Assembly (NCBI GenBank): GCA_947627855.1
Contig: CANQXR010000018.1
Location: 1 to 42,868, forward strand
Direction: 5' to 3'
DNA length: 42,868 nt
Origin: an uncultured Clostridia bacterium
GTDB taxonomy: Bacteria > Bacillota > Clostridia > Lachnospirales > CAG-274
How positions within the stretch are numbered: the first letter of the stretch is position 1; the number at the start of each line of letters is the position of its first letter. Of this stretch, positions 7,890 to 16,784 are shown piece by piece. Below the pieces are notes generated by a model, which was given only the letters and a program-made list of their open reading frames with translations, did no database searches and was not told the origin of the DNA. The position numbers and the translations under genes are program-made.

Positions 7890-9194
7890 ATGAGCAAAAA
7901 AACAAGAGAACAGAGAAACTTTAAATTTGAAACACTGCAGCTTCACGTAGGACAGGAAAATCCCGATCCTGTTACGGATTCAAGGGCGGTTCCCATTTAT
8001 CAGACATCATCATACGTTTTCAGAAACTGCAAGCACGCCGCCGACAGATTCGGACTGAGAGATGCGGGAAACATATACGGCAGACTTACGAATCCTACGC
8101 AGGACGTATTTGAAAAGAGAATAGCAGCCCTTGAGGGAGGAGTGGCAGCCCTCGGTGTTGCTTCCGGCGCAGCAGCAATAACCTATACAATAGAAAACCT
8201 TGCACAGAGCGGCGACCATATTGTTTCCGCTAAAAACATATACGGCGGCAGCTTTAACCTCCTTGAGCATACCCTGCCCCAATACGGTATATCCACAACC
8301 TTTGTTGACATATTCAATTATGACGAGGTGGAGAGTGCCATAAAGGAAAATACAAAGGCTGTATTTATAGAAACCCTTGGAAACCCCAACTCCGATGTCG
8401 TTGACATTGAAAAAATAGCTGAGATAGCCCACAAGCATAAAATACCTCTTGTTATAGACAACACCTTTGCAACGCCCTATCTTGTAAGACCGATTGAATA
8501 CGGTGCAGACATAGTAGTTCATTCGGCGACAAAATTCATAGGCGGACACGGCACAACGGTGGGCGGAGTTATTGTAGACAGCGGCAAATTCGATTGGAAA
8601 GCGTCCGGCAAATTCCCCTCACTGACAGAGCCTAACCCAAGCTATCACGGTGTAAACTTTGTGGAGGCTGTGGGACCTGCCGCTTTCGTAACAAAAATAC
8701 GCGCCATACTTCTGAGAGATACAGGGGCAACGCTTTCTCCTTTCCATGCCTTCTTCTTCCTCCAAGGGCTTGAAACCCTCTCCCTCAGAGTAGAAAGGCA
8801 TATTGAGAACGCCCTTAAGGTGGTAGATTATCTGAATTCCCACCCCCTTGTGGAGGCTGTTCATCATCCGTCAGTAACAAATGACGAATCACAGAAAGCA
8901 CTTTACGCAAAATATTTCCCCAACGGCGGCGGCTCTATATTTACATTTGAGATAAAGGGCGGAGCAGATACGGCTACAAAATTCATAGACAATCTTGAGC
9001 TTTTCTCGCTTCTTGCAAATGTTGCAGACGTTAAATCCCTTGTAATTCACCCTGCAACCACAACGCACAGCCAATGCACCGAGGAGGAGCTTCTGGATCA
9101 GGGTATTAAGCCCAACACGATAAGATTATCCATAGGCACCGAAAACATAGACGATATAATCGAAGATCTGGACGAGGCATTCAAGGCATTATAA
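7890..9194 (+). CDS. metY: O-acetylhomoserine sulfhydrylase
   Basis: A Cys/Met-metabolism PLP enzyme that forms homocysteine from O-acetylhomoserine and sulfide, the direct sulfhydrylation route to methionine. The N-terminal [15 protein letters not shown] and the [18 protein letters not shown] segment are typical. The PLP lysine (about residue 215) lies in [16 protein letters not shown], and [14 protein letters not shown] closes the protein. At 434 residues it has MetY length; cystathionine gamma-synthases are about 50 shorter. Pairing with cysK places both sulfide-using reactions under one promoter. A bidirectional terminator follows. Confidence 0.93.
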   Translation: MSKKTREQRNFKFETLQLHVGQENPDPVTDSRAVPIYQTSSYVFRNCKHAADRFGLRDAGNIYGRLTNPTQDVFEKRIAALEGGVAALGVASGAAAITYTIENLAQSGDHIVSAKNIYGGSFNLLEHTLPQYGISTTFVDIFNYDEVESAIKENTKAVFIETLGNPNSDVVDIEKIAEIAHKHKIPLVIDNTFATPYLVRPIEYGADIVVHSATKFIGGHGTTVGGVIVDSGKFDWKASGKFPSLTEPNPSYHGVNFVEAVGPAAFVTKIRAILLRDTGATLSPFHAFFFLQGLETLSLRVERHIENALKVVDYLNSHPLVEAVHHPSVTNDESQKALYAKYFPNGGGSIFTFEIKGGADTATKFIDNLELFSLLANVADVKSLVIHPATTTHSQCTEEELLDQGIKPNTIRLSIGTENIDDIIEDLDEAFKAL

Positions 9195-9210
9195 TTTTTT
9201 TCACATAGAC

Positions 9211-9249
9211 AAAAGGGGCGCTGTGCTGTTTTCGGCACAACGCCCCTTT
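9211..9249. terminator. Bidirectional terminator between metY and the PTS gene
   Basis: AAAGGGGCG and TGTGC pair with GCACA and CGCCCCTTT around a short loop, with an A-run before and a T-run after. The minus-strand PTS stop codon lies inside the right arm. Confidence 0.8.
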
Positions 9250-10549
9250 ATCTGTTGTCGGCAAAAAGCCATGAAAGTGTAAATGCGGTAATAAAAGCCG
9301 CCGTCATTGCAATTATATATTGAAAATAATAATCCGAGGTCAGAAAAACTCCAAAAATACCTGCGGCACTGCAGTCCAAGGCTTCAACTCCGAGAACCGA
9401 TGACACAAAACCGCCCACAGCGCCGCCTATAATGCCTGACGCAAAAACAAACGGCAATCTTATATTAACGCCCAGCACGGCAGGCTCCTGTACGCCCAGA
9501 AAAGCGGAAACAGACGCAGGAAATGCTCTGAAGCTGTAAAATGTGCTGTTCGTTTTAACGGCAAAGCCAAGAGCCGCCGCCCCCTGTGCTATATCTGCCG
9601 CCGATATAACAGGCATAAGTGTATTAAGTCCCGTTGAGCTTAGCATATTTGCCTCTGAAATGCAAAAAATATGTCTGAAGCCCATCAATGACAGGGGCGT
9701 ATAGACAGCACCAACAATAAAAGAGCTTGTTCCGAGAGGAAGCCTTATAATATATTCTGTTATTCTCATCATTTCAGCTTCTATAAAACGGAATAATGGC
9801 TCGGTTATGCAAATCAGAGCTATACCTGCCGCAAGCAGCTCCAGAAATGAGGCGGCAAGCATATGGACGGCTCCGGGCAGTTTCAGCTTCTTATCTATCC
9901 GTGATATAAGCCATACTCCTATAATTCCCTGTATGATATTCAGCCTGACGTCCTTATAGCCAAAATTATCCGGCAATATCTTATATGAGAGTATAACGGT
10001 GATCACCCCCACAATTGCTCCCATGTATTTTGCCGTTCCGAATAATTCTGCTCCGCTTATGCACAAAAGAATCGGAAAGGCAATATAGGGCACAAGGCAT
10101 ATAAGGTGTATAAGCTGAGATATTTTTGAATCCCCCATACCGGGGCACACTGCGGCAAGTCCCTCGGCTATGCCTAAAAAAATGCCGGCTGTTGACATAA
10201 GGGGTATAAATGGAGATGATATGTCTGCCGCAGTCTCGGCAAATCTTCGGATTTTTGATAAGCCTCCTGCTGATTTTCTGTGTGCCCGGACTTCGGCAGG
10301 CTTAATTCCCATGGCAGCAAGCTCATCATATACACTGTGCGCCGTGTCATTTCCGAGGATTATATTAAGCTGTCCCGAAGAGAAAAACACACCCTTTATA
10401 AAGTCTGACTTTTCCGCTGACTCATGACTGTATCTGTCATTGTTCCAAAGAATAAGCGTCACTCTTGACGCGCAATATGAAACAGAAACAATGTTTTTTC
10501 TGCCGCCAACAATATTTATTATTTCTTCGGCTATTCTTTTGTGATCCAT
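9248..10549 (-). CDS. PTS sugar transporter, fused IIBC (glucose/sucrose superfamily)
   Basis: A membrane permease of the phosphotransferase system, 433 residues. The N-terminal IIB domain (about 1-85) has the phosphocysteine in SVSYCASRVTLIL, after a normal GGRKNI lead. The IIC domain (about 100-430) has many membrane segments plus FIPLMSTAGIFLGIAEGL and GVQEPAVLGVNIRLPF, matching the GxxEPAxxGVNLR hallmark. No IIA domain is fused or nearby, so phosphate must come from a IIA encoded elsewhere. Sugar specificity cannot be read. The ATG at 10549 is chosen for AAGGAG 10 bases upstream; longer open frames upstream run through palindromes and are spurious. The palindrome cluster ends only 20 bases before the start codon. 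Confidence 0.85.
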   Translation of the reverse strand: MDHKRIAEEIINIVGGRKNIVSVSYCASRVTLILWNNDRYSHESAEKSDFIKGVFFSSGQLNIILGNDTAHSVYDELAAMGIKPAEVRAHRKSAGGLSKIRRFAETAADISSPFIPLMSTAGIFLGIAEGLAAVCPGMGDSKISQLIHLICLVPYIAFPILLCISGAELFGTAKYMGAIVGVITVILSYKILPDNFGYKDVRLNIIQGIIGVWLISRIDKKLKLPGAVHMLAASFLELLAAGIALICITEPLFRFIEAEMMRITEYIIRLPLGTSSFIVGAVYTPLSLMGFRHIFCISEANMLSSTGLNTLMPVISAADIAQGAAALGFAVKTNSTFYSFRAFPASVSAFLGVQEPAVLGVNIRLPFVFASGIIGGAVGGFVSSVLGVEALDCSAAGIFGVFLTSDYYFQYIIAMTAAFITAFTLSWLFADNR

Positions 10550-10568
10550 ATTCCACATTCTCCTTGCC

Positions 10569-10727
10569 CGGCATTTACATATAATATCGCCTTGCGATAT
10601 TATATGTAAATGCCGACCATCGGGGGCAGGGGGAGGGGGCGGCTTCGCCGCCCCCTCCCCCTGCCCCCGATGGTCGGTCTTGGGCGGCATATATTTGGCA
10701 AAGCCAAATATATGCCGCCCAAGACCG
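10569..10727. repeat. Palindrome cluster A, left part: three abutting hairpins
   Basis: Three near-perfect inverted repeats follow without gaps. 10569-10615 has 22-bp arms with core ATATCGC-CTT-GCGATAT. 10613-10677 has arms of about 31 bp with a G-rich 5' arm (GGGGGCAGGGGGAGGGGGCGG) and loop TTC. 10675-10727 has 25-bp arms around loop AAA. Neighbouring hairpins share their outer CCG/CGG ends. They lie between tex and the PTS gene. Such arms normally decay; their perfection suggests recent origin, gene conversion or active maintenance. Confidence 0.9.
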
Positions 10728-10791
10728 AGCAGCAATACAGCATTATTATTTTGCACAGTCCGGGATTTAAATATACATTGTTCGCCCGACA

Positions 10792-10909
10792 CCGGGCACA
10801 GGATATCGCTGCAAGCGATATCCTGTGCCCGGCGCCGAGCCGTGGGGGCAAACCGAACGGAGGGGCAGCAAAGCTGCCCCTCCGTTCGGTTTGCCCCCAC
10901 GGCTCGGCG
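10792..10909. repeat. Palindrome cluster A, right part: two abutting hairpins
   Basis: After an ordinary 64-bp spacer come 10792-10832 (19-bp arms, core ATATCGCT-GCA-AGCGATAT) and 10833-10909 (perfect 37-bp arms, loop AAA, G-rich 5' arm with GTGGGGGC and GGAGGGGC). The second ends 2 bases from the tex stop codon, so it could also stall or stabilise the tex transcript. The order, AT-containing short hairpin then G-rich long hairpin, repeats that of the left part. Confidence 0.9.
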
Positions 10910-10911
10910 AA

Positions 10912-13059
10912 TTAAATTTTCATTGTAAGAGATATTCTTCCCTTTTGCTTATCTACCGACAAAACCTTTACATCTACAATATCTCCCAGCTTTACTGCTT
11001 CGAGAGGATGTTTTATATATCTGCTGCATATCTGAGAAATATGCACAAGACCGTCCTGATGAACCCCTATATCAACGAAACAGCCGAAATCTATTACATT
11101 TCTCACCGTTCCCTTTAAAACCATACCCTCGCTTAAATCATCAATAGAAAGTACATCGCTTTTAAGTATAGGTTTTGGCATTTCATCTCTCGGATCTCTT
11201 CCCGGCTTTTCAAGCTCCCCTATAATGTCGCTGAGCGTAGGCACGCCTATGCCAAGCCTCTTTGCCATACTGCTTAAATCTATAAGCCGTCCTATATTTT
11301 TGATCCTGTTATGTCTGATATCATCATCAGATGCCTTTATGCTTTTTATAAGCTCCTTTGCCGCCTTATAAGACTCCGGGTGGACTCCTGTATTGTCAAG
11401 AACCTCATCGCCGTCGGTTATTCTTAAAAAGCCTGCGCACTGCTCATATGCCTTCGGACCGAGCTTGCTCACCTTAAGAAGTTCCCTGCGGTTTCTGAAT
11501 TTTCCGTTTTCCTCTCTGTAAGCTATTATATTTTTTGAAACAGCCGAATTTATGCCTGCGACATAGGAAAGAAGAGAGGCTGACGCCGTATTGAGGTCGA
11601 CCCCGACATTATTAACACAGCTTTCCACGACACCGCCAAGGGCGTCATCAAGGTGCTTTTTATTCATGTCGTGCTGATACTGACCGACCCCTATACTTTT
11701 AGGATCTATCTTCACAAGCTCCGCAAGAGGATCCTGCAATCGTCTTGCGAGGGACACAGCTGAACGCAGCGCAACGTCAAACTCCGGAAATTCCTCCGCA
11801 CCAAGCTTGGAGGCGGAATAAACAGAGGCTCCCGCTTCATTTACAATGGTATAGAACAGATCCTTTCTGCCCATATCCTTTATTATATCCGCCGCAAATG
11901 CTTCCGTTTCCCTTGATGCAGTGCCGTTTCCTATGGCTATGATATCAACATTATACCTTTCTATTTTCTCTCTGACCGTTTTTGCCGATGCGGCTATGCG
12001 GCTTTCGGAATGGGGTTTCGTGCAATATATAACGCCCGTAGACAACACCTTTCCCGTCCCGTCAACAACAGCGGTTTTACAACCCGTTCTGTAACCGGGG
12101 TCAAGAGCCATAACTGTTTTGTCCTTGATAGGCGGCTGAAGAAGAAGCTGACGAAGATTTTCTTCAAAAACCTTTATTGCCCCGTTTTCCGCCCTTTCGG
12201 TCAGTATGCTCCTTACTTCCCTTTCAATGGAAGGCTCTATAAGCCTTTTATATGAGTCAGCCACCGCCTCCCTGAGGATATCCGCTGTTTTTTTATTATC
12301 AGAGGAAATAACATTTCTCTCAATATACTCAATAGCTTTTTCGTAAGGTGCTTCTATGGCGACCTTTAAAAAGCCCTCCTTCTCTCCTCTGTTTATGGCG
12401 AGTATTCTATGACCTGCTATTTTCAGAACAGGCTCGGAAAATTCGTAATACATTTCATAAACCGACTGCTCATCCTTATTTGCGGCGGCAGAATTTATTA
12501 CGCCGTTCTTAAGGGTCATATCCCTTACTGCGGCTCTGTAATCGGCGTTGTCTGAAATTATCTCGGCAATAATATCCTTTGCTCCCTCTATTGCCTCTTG
12601 GGGAGAATTTACTTCCTTTTCGATATCAACGTACTTTTCCGCCTCAGACAGTAAATCTCCGTCAATACGCCCCGACAATATAGTGACCGAAAGACCTTCA
12701 AGCCCCTTTTCCTTTGCTATGGTTGCCCTTGTTCTTTTCTTGGGACGGAAGGGTCTATAAATATCGTCTATTTCAGTAATTGTTTCCGCCTTGTCAAGAG
12801 CCTTTTCTATTTCTTCGGTAAGGTTCCCCTGTTCCGATATAAGCTTTCTTACAGTTTCACGTTTGTCGTCCAGATTGCGGAGATAACTCAGCCTTTCAAA
12901 AAGCGCCCTTATAGTCGTGTCGTCAAGCTCCCCTGTCATTTCCTTTCTGTAACGGGCAATAAAAGGGATAGTGTTTCCCTCATCTATGAGCTTTACCGTG
13001 TTTTCCGCCTGTATTTTTTTAATATTAAACTCATCGCAAAGCTTTTTAATAATATCCAT
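10912..13059 (-). CDS. tex: Tex family transcription accessory / S1 RNA-binding protein
   Basis: A conserved cytoplasmic nucleic-acid-binding protein of about 715 residues. The order is: an N-terminal helical Tex domain with TIPFIARYRKEMTGELDD; a YqgF/RNase H-like domain from about 320 (VMALDPGYRTGCKTAVVDG); helix-hairpin-helix repeats; and a C-terminal S1 domain (about 640-715) with GMVLKGTVRNVIDFGCFVDI and DGLVHISQI. Tex homologues affect transcription and toxin expression, but their biochemical role is unsettled. ATG 13059, nine bases after GGAAAGG, is preferred to the TTG two codons upstream. It follows the phosphoesterase gene by about 45 bases in an amidase-rdgB-phosphoesterase-tex run, and its stop lies against palindrome cluster A. 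Confidence 0.95.
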   Translation of the reverse strand: MDIIKKLCDEFNIKKIQAENTVKLIDEGNTIPFIARYRKEMTGELDDTTIRALFERLSYLRNLDDKRETVRKLISEQGNLTEEIEKALDKAETITEIDDIYRPFRPKKRTRATIAKEKGLEGLSVTILSGRIDGDLLSEAEKYVDIEKEVNSPQEAIEGAKDIIAEIISDNADYRAAVRDMTLKNGVINSAAANKDEQSVYEMYYEFSEPVLKIAGHRILAINRGEKEGFLKVAIEAPYEKAIEYIERNVISSDNKKTADILREAVADSYKRLIEPSIEREVRSILTERAENGAIKVFEENLRQLLLQPPIKDKTVMALDPGYRTGCKTAVVDGTGKVLSTGVIYCTKPHSESRIAASAKTVREKIERYNVDIIAIGNGTASRETEAFAADIIKDMGRKDLFYTIVNEAGASVYSASKLGAEEFPEFDVALRSAVSLARRLQDPLAELVKIDPKSIGVGQYQHDMNKKHLDDALGGVVESCVNNVGVDLNTASASLLSYVAGINSAVSKNIIAYREENGKFRNRRELLKVSKLGPKAYEQCAGFLRITDGDEVLDNTGVHPESYKAAKELIKSIKASDDDIRHNRIKNIGRLIDLSSMAKRLGIGVPTLSDIIGELEKPGRDPRDEMPKPILKSDVLSIDDLSEGMVLKGTVRNVIDFGCFVDIGVHQDGLVHISQICSRYIKHPLEAVKLGDIVDVKVLSVDKQKGRISLTMKI

Positions 13060-13106
13060 ATTCAAGCCTTTCCGAAAAACGCCTCGTCTGTACTGCGTTT
13101 CTCTGA

Positions 13107-13610
13107 TTATAAAATAACTCTGTATTCATCGCCGAAAATGCCGTATATATCCATTTCAGCCGAATCGGCACTTATGTTCAGTATGCCAAAGGTCTTTGTC
13201 CTGCTTTGCCTTGGCAGGGTTATGCTCCCAGGATTATATATTTTTACTCCGTCCTCATCCAGAGCGTCAGGACAATGGGTATGTCCGTAAAATGCGATTT
13301 CGCATTCATTTTCAAGAGCAGTATAGACAAGACGTGAAACATCATATCTCACATTGAGCCTGTGTCCATGGCACATATATATCCTATGACCCTCTATTTC
13401 GGTAATTATATACTCCGCTCCTCTGCAATAGTCGCAATTTCCTTTGACTGCCCAATGTTTAAGCCTTGGAAAAAGCCTGTGCAGCCTTACCGCATCGTCA
13501 ATATAATCCCCTAAATGTATGAAGCCGTCCAGTTCGTTTTCAAAATCCGTAATAACCTCTTCAGCCATCTCAGGTCTGCCGTGGGTATCTGAAATAACAA
13601 GAATTTTCAT
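13107..13610 (-). CDS. YfcE/MJ0936-family metallophosphoesterase
   Basis: A 167-residue calcineurin-like phosphodiesterase. The dinuclear metal motifs are complete: ISDTHGR (D-x-H), HLGDYID (GD), VKGNCDY (GNC/GNHD position), CHGHRLN and FYGHTHCPD (GHTH). The best-known relatives hydrolyse model phosphodiesters in vitro, and the cellular substrate is unknown. Its ATG overlaps the rdgB stop (ATGA), so the two are translationally coupled. The rdgB-yfcE pairing is common in Clostridia and hints at a nucleotide-related role, but that is inference. Confidence 0.9.
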   Translation of the reverse strand: MKILVISDTHGRPEMAEEVITDFENELDGFIHLGDYIDDAVRLHRLFPRLKHWAVKGNCDYCRGAEYIITEIEGHRIYMCHGHRLNVRYDVSRLVYTALENECEIAFYGHTHCPDALDEDGVKIYNPGSITLPRQSRTKTFGILNISADSAEMDIYGIFGDEYRVIL

Positions 13611-14215
13611 ATATTATCGCCAAACCTTTCAAGCAGTTTTTTCTTCATAATAACAAGAGCCTTTCCCCTGTGGCTGATTTTGTTTTTTTCCTCCATGGAT
13701 ATTTCAGCTGAAGTACAGCCATACTCCGGCAAAAAGAATATGGGGTCATATCCGAAGCCGTTTTTCCCGGCGATGCTGTGACCTATAATGCCCTCCATAG
13801 CTGCGCTTGCAGTAAGTATTTCCTTATTTTCTCCATTAGGTATGGCGGCGGCTATACAGCACACAAAACGTGCAGTACGCTTGTCATCGGGAACGCCCTT
13901 AAGCCTTTCGAGAATGGCATTGTTTTTTATATCGTAAGAGGTGTCATGCCCCATAAACCTTGCCGAATGTATGCCCGGTTCTTTATTCATATAGTCTATC
14001 TCAAGCCCCGAATCATCTGCAAGAACAACTTCGCCTGTTTTTTCCATTATCTCAACAGCCTTTATAACGGCATTCTCCTCAAATGTATTCCCCGTTTCTT
14101 CAGCCTCGGCACGAACACCGGCGTCCTTCATTGAAATTATTTCAAAATAATCGCCCAATACGGCTCTGATTTCACGAAGCTTTCCTTCGTTTGAAGTTGC
14201 AAAAATAATTTTCAT
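13607..14215 (-). CDS. rdgB: XTP/dITP pyrophosphatase (RdgB/HAM1)
   Basis: A house-cleaning enzyme that hydrolyses non-canonical purine triphosphates (XTP, ITP, dITP) to monophosphates, preventing their incorporation. Family motifs are intact: the N-terminal IIFATSNEGKLREI, VLADDSGLEIDYM, PGIHSARFMG, the GYDPIFFLPEYGCTSAE loop and SHRGKAL near the end. It is 202 residues, with AAGGGGAA just before ATG. It lies 11 bases after the amidase gene and overlaps the phosphoesterase by 4 bases. Confidence 0.95.
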   Translation of the reverse strand: MKIIFATSNEGKLREIRAVLGDYFEIISMKDAGVRAEAEETGNTFEENAVIKAVEIMEKTGEVVLADDSGLEIDYMNKEPGIHSARFMGHDTSYDIKNNAILERLKGVPDDKRTARFVCCIAAAIPNGENKEILTASAAMEGIIGHSIAGKNGFGYDPIFFLPEYGCTSAEISMEEKNKISHRGKALVIMKKKLLERFGDNI

Positions 14216-14226
14216 AGCTTTCCCCT

Positions 14227-16365
14227 TTACATTATTTCATTTAAGGCATCATATATAGCCTGAGCCACAAGGCTCTGATAGCTGTCTGAGCCCATTTTTG
14301 CCGCTTCGGCAGGATTGGTTATAAATCCGACCTCAATAAGTGTCGCCGGGTTTTTCGATTCTCTCAGAACCTGATAATCAGCCGTTTTTACGCCTCTTTC
14401 CGTTGCTCCCGTATATTCGATAAGCTTATCGTAAATTGCGTCGGCAAGGGCCTTGCTTGTAAGCCCGTTTTCATCGGTATTCTCATACTGCCAATATACC
14501 TCTATACCGTTTGCCTCCGTGTTTCCCGCTACGGAATTTATATGAACCGAAACAAAGGGGCAATCCACAAAATTACTCAATGCGGCACGTTCGGCACGTG
14601 TGGGATAGGTATCGCCCGTTCTGGTATAATAAACCTTGAAGCTGCTGTTTCTATCGAAAAGCGCCTTAAGCTTAAGCACAATATCGAGAGTGAGATTTTT
14701 CTCAATAAGTCCGTTTCCTGCCGCTCCCTGGTCGCTGCCGCCATGACCTGCGTCTATTACAAGGATTTTGTCATATACGTCATGTATATTCACGCATTTA
14801 ATATATATATTACTGCTGTCCTCCGTAATATCAAACTCACAGAGTGTTTTTTCATTGAATACAAGAACTGTGTTTCCGTCCTCGTAAGCAACATTTACGG
14901 AGCTTATTCTTTCCGAGCCGTCAAAGGGTATTTCACCTATACCAAATACGCTTGTATAGTTTCCCGGCAGACTTATGGTATATTTTTTGTTTTCAAAATC
15001 ATCTACTGTAAGTATGGAACTGATATTTATTTTGGCTCCGTTCTTTTTGAGAGTCAAGGTATCGTTCTGCACGTTTGCCGATATATTTTTATAACCCTTA
15101 TCGTAAATTACCACTGACACCTTGGAGGAGGAAACATCGGTTTTATATTCAGCCTCGTCCTTAAGCTTAAATGTAATCACAGTATTGTTTCCGGAATATG
15201 ATATATCCGCCGTATCGGTCAGATATCCGTTTCTCTTCAGTGTCTGCTCAGCAGCATCGAGCCTTGTGTTTGCAAATGTAACGGTGAGCGTCTTGTCAGC
15301 CTTCTGCACATTCGGCACGGCGAGGGCTTCTCCCGTAACGGTAAAGGTATCATCGGAGGCATTGCTCACAAGCTTATAGTCCTTTATAACGGCAGTCGGG
15401 AAGTAAATATATATGCTGCGCCTGTCAGAACTGAGCTTGCACTGCATACTGCTGTCCTTTGTATCTATGGCTATTCTTGTTATATTTTTTCCGTTTTCGT
15501 TTCTTTCGCCTACCCTTACCTCGCTGAACACAGGCAGAGGATAGCTTGCTTTCACACGCCCCAAGGACGATTTTGCATTATATATGTCAAAATAGACTCT
15601 TCCGTCAGAAACGCTTCCTTTTTCCACACTGCCTATTTCGGAGTCTGCCTTTATCCTCAGATAATTATTTTCCGCCGAAGCCAACAGTTCTGTTATTCTG
15701 CATTCGCCAAAATCCGCATCGGAAAGAGGAATAAGGTCAGAGGGAAGTGCCGAACTGTCCTTTGAAATGGTTATTACATTATAATCCTCCTGAACAGGCT
15801 GAGCCTGAACCTGTGGAGCCTGTGTTGTCTGAACAGGGGTCTGTACAGCCGTTTCGGTTGTTTCTTCAGCGTGAGTTATAATTTCATCTTCGCTTATCAA
15901 AACCGTCCTTGTAGGCTTATCCCAACCTACATTATAACCCATTGTTTCGGAAACAAAACGGACGGGTATCATGGTTTTTGAATTTATAAGCTTGGCAGGA
16001 ATTTCCATCTTCACAGTCTTATTGTTATAATATGCTTCTGTGGAATTTATTTTCAGCACTAGAAGATTGTTCCCTTTTGCAACGTAAACCTCTTCTCTGT
16101 CACTGTTCCACGATACAACTGCACCGACCTTTTCAAAAACCTCTCTTGCAGGCACAAGTGTATAATCGTTGAGAATAACCGGCGGCATAGTAAGCTCGTT
16201 CAGTGATTGTCCGTTTACGTTCAGAAAAACCTCCTCGGCTATATAATTATGGGAAGACCCGTCATATTTCAGTGTCATATTCACATATTTATTTGCCGCA
16301 GAAGCTGTCATAACAGCTATATTTATAAATAATGTCAATATAATTAATGTCCTTATGATTTTCAT
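14227..16365 (-). CDS. Secreted N-acetylmuramoyl-L-alanine amidase with stalk domains
   Basis: A 712-residue exported cell-wall hydrolase. A signal peptide (1-23: charged MKIIRT, hydrophobic core, ASA-A cleavage site) is followed by a copper-amine-oxidase-like N-terminal domain (about 30-158; PARVxxEKxGxxVxW-type repeats seen as VPAREVFEKVGAVVSW and IPVRFVSETMGYNVGW). A Thr/Gln/Pro-rich linker (about 165-195) and AMIN-type beta regions (about 210-520) lead to a catalytic Amidase_3 domain (about 533-712). Zinc ligands are visible in IDAGHGGSDQG, LIEKNLTLD and SVHINS, with the catalytic Glu in TLIEVGF. It cuts the amide bond between MurNAc and the stem peptide. It appears first in a run with rdgB, the phosphoesterase and tex. 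Confidence 0.92.
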   Translation of the reverse strand: MKIIRTLIILTLFINIAVMTASAANKYVNMTLKYDGSSHNYIAEEVFLNVNGQSLNELTMPPVILNDYTLVPAREVFEKVGAVVSWNSDREEVYVAKGNNLLVLKINSTEAYYNNKTVKMEIPAKLINSKTMIPVRFVSETMGYNVGWDKPTRTVLISEDEIITHAEETTETAVQTPVQTTQAPQVQAQPVQEDYNVITISKDSSALPSDLIPLSDADFGECRITELLASAENNYLRIKADSEIGSVEKGSVSDGRVYFDIYNAKSSLGRVKASYPLPVFSEVRVGERNENGKNITRIAIDTKDSSMQCKLSSDRRSIYIYFPTAVIKDYKLVSNASDDTFTVTGEALAVPNVQKADKTLTVTFANTRLDAAEQTLKRNGYLTDTADISYSGNNTVITFKLKDEAEYKTDVSSSKVSVVIYDKGYKNISANVQNDTLTLKKNGAKINISSILTVDDFENKKYTISLPGNYTSVFGIGEIPFDGSERISSVNVAYEDGNTVLVFNEKTLCEFDITEDSSNIYIKCVNIHDVYDKILVIDAGHGGSDQGAAGNGLIEKNLTLDIVLKLKALFDRNSSFKVYYTRTGDTYPTRAERAALSNFVDCPFVSVHINSVAGNTEANGIEVYWQYENTDENGLTSKALADAIYDKLIEYTGATERGVKTADYQVLRESKNPATLIEVGFITNPAEAAKMGSDSYQSLVAQAIYDALNEIM

Positions 16366-16385
16366 ATCTTTTTCTCCTTAACACC

Positions 16386-16415
16386 TGTCTTTTTCGCTTA
16401 TAGGCGAAAAAGACA
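16386..16415. promoter_or_regulatory. Perfect 12-bp-arm hairpin just upstream of the amidase gene
   Basis: TGTCTTTTTCGC (16386-16397) pairs perfectly with GCGAAAAAGACA (16404-16415) around a 6-base spacer. It ends about 6 bases before the AAGGAG site. There is no T-run for termination. It could be a repressor operator or a leader hairpin affecting translation or RNA stability; no regulator can be named. Confidence 0.55.
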
Positions 16416-16525
16416 TTTTAAACATTCTATTGCCAATACACAACAATTATATCAAATTTTTTTATGTCTGTGCTTTATAATTTCAATTTTTAATAAATTT
16501 GTAACATAACTGAAATAATAGTTTC

Positions 16526-16652
16526 ACCCCTTGCTTTAAAACCGTCACAGACGGTTTTAAAGCAAGGGGTCGCAGGGGGCGAGGGGCGGAGGGGGAAAAG
16601 GAGCGGCTGCGCCGCTCCTTTTCCCCCTCCGCCCCTCGCCCCCTGCGACCCC
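16526..16652. repeat. Composite double palindrome, copy B
   Basis: Hairpin 1 (16526-16570) has perfect 21-bp arms around ACCGTC-ACA-GACGGT. Hairpin 2 (16566-16652) has perfect arms of about 42 bp around TGC, with a 5' arm made of G-runs (GGGGTCGCAGGGGGCGAGGG and on). The two share the GGGGT between them. A CCCCGCAG tail follows, as in copy C. The copy lies between the divergent amidase and ECF transporter genes; the rest of this 419-bp gap holds only the amidase leader hairpin and the transporter ribosome site. Confidence 0.9.
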
Positions 16653-16784
16653 GCAGACCGGTCGGCAATCATTAAGAATTAAACAAAATGTAATGAAAAA
16701 TAATGATTTCAGACCCCCTTGGGGGCTTGTGGGAGAGGTGAAAAAAAATTATAATTGTTGTAGTATAGGAAAGGAGGAGATTTT

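Noticed and set aside
8010..8549. 179-residue minus-strand frame
   Set aside because: Antisense shadow of metY; composition rich in Tyr/Cys as expected of a reversed codon pattern.
10600..10928. Four overlapping frames across palindrome cluster A, including the upstream extension of the PTS gene
   Set aside because: They run through inverted repeats. The PTS gene has a proper ribosome site and family-like N-terminus at 10549.
16483..16668. Arginine/proline-rich open frames across palindrome copy B
   Set aside because: They exist only because GC-rich palindromes lack stop codons. There is no ribosome site, and the translated arms mirror each other.
16653..16784. Cobalamin or NiCo riboswitch upstream of the ECF transporter
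   Set aside because: Only about 130 bases remain after palindrome copy B, and I see neither the B12-box nor the conserved NiCo core; a short CCCC/GGGG hairpin alone is not enough.
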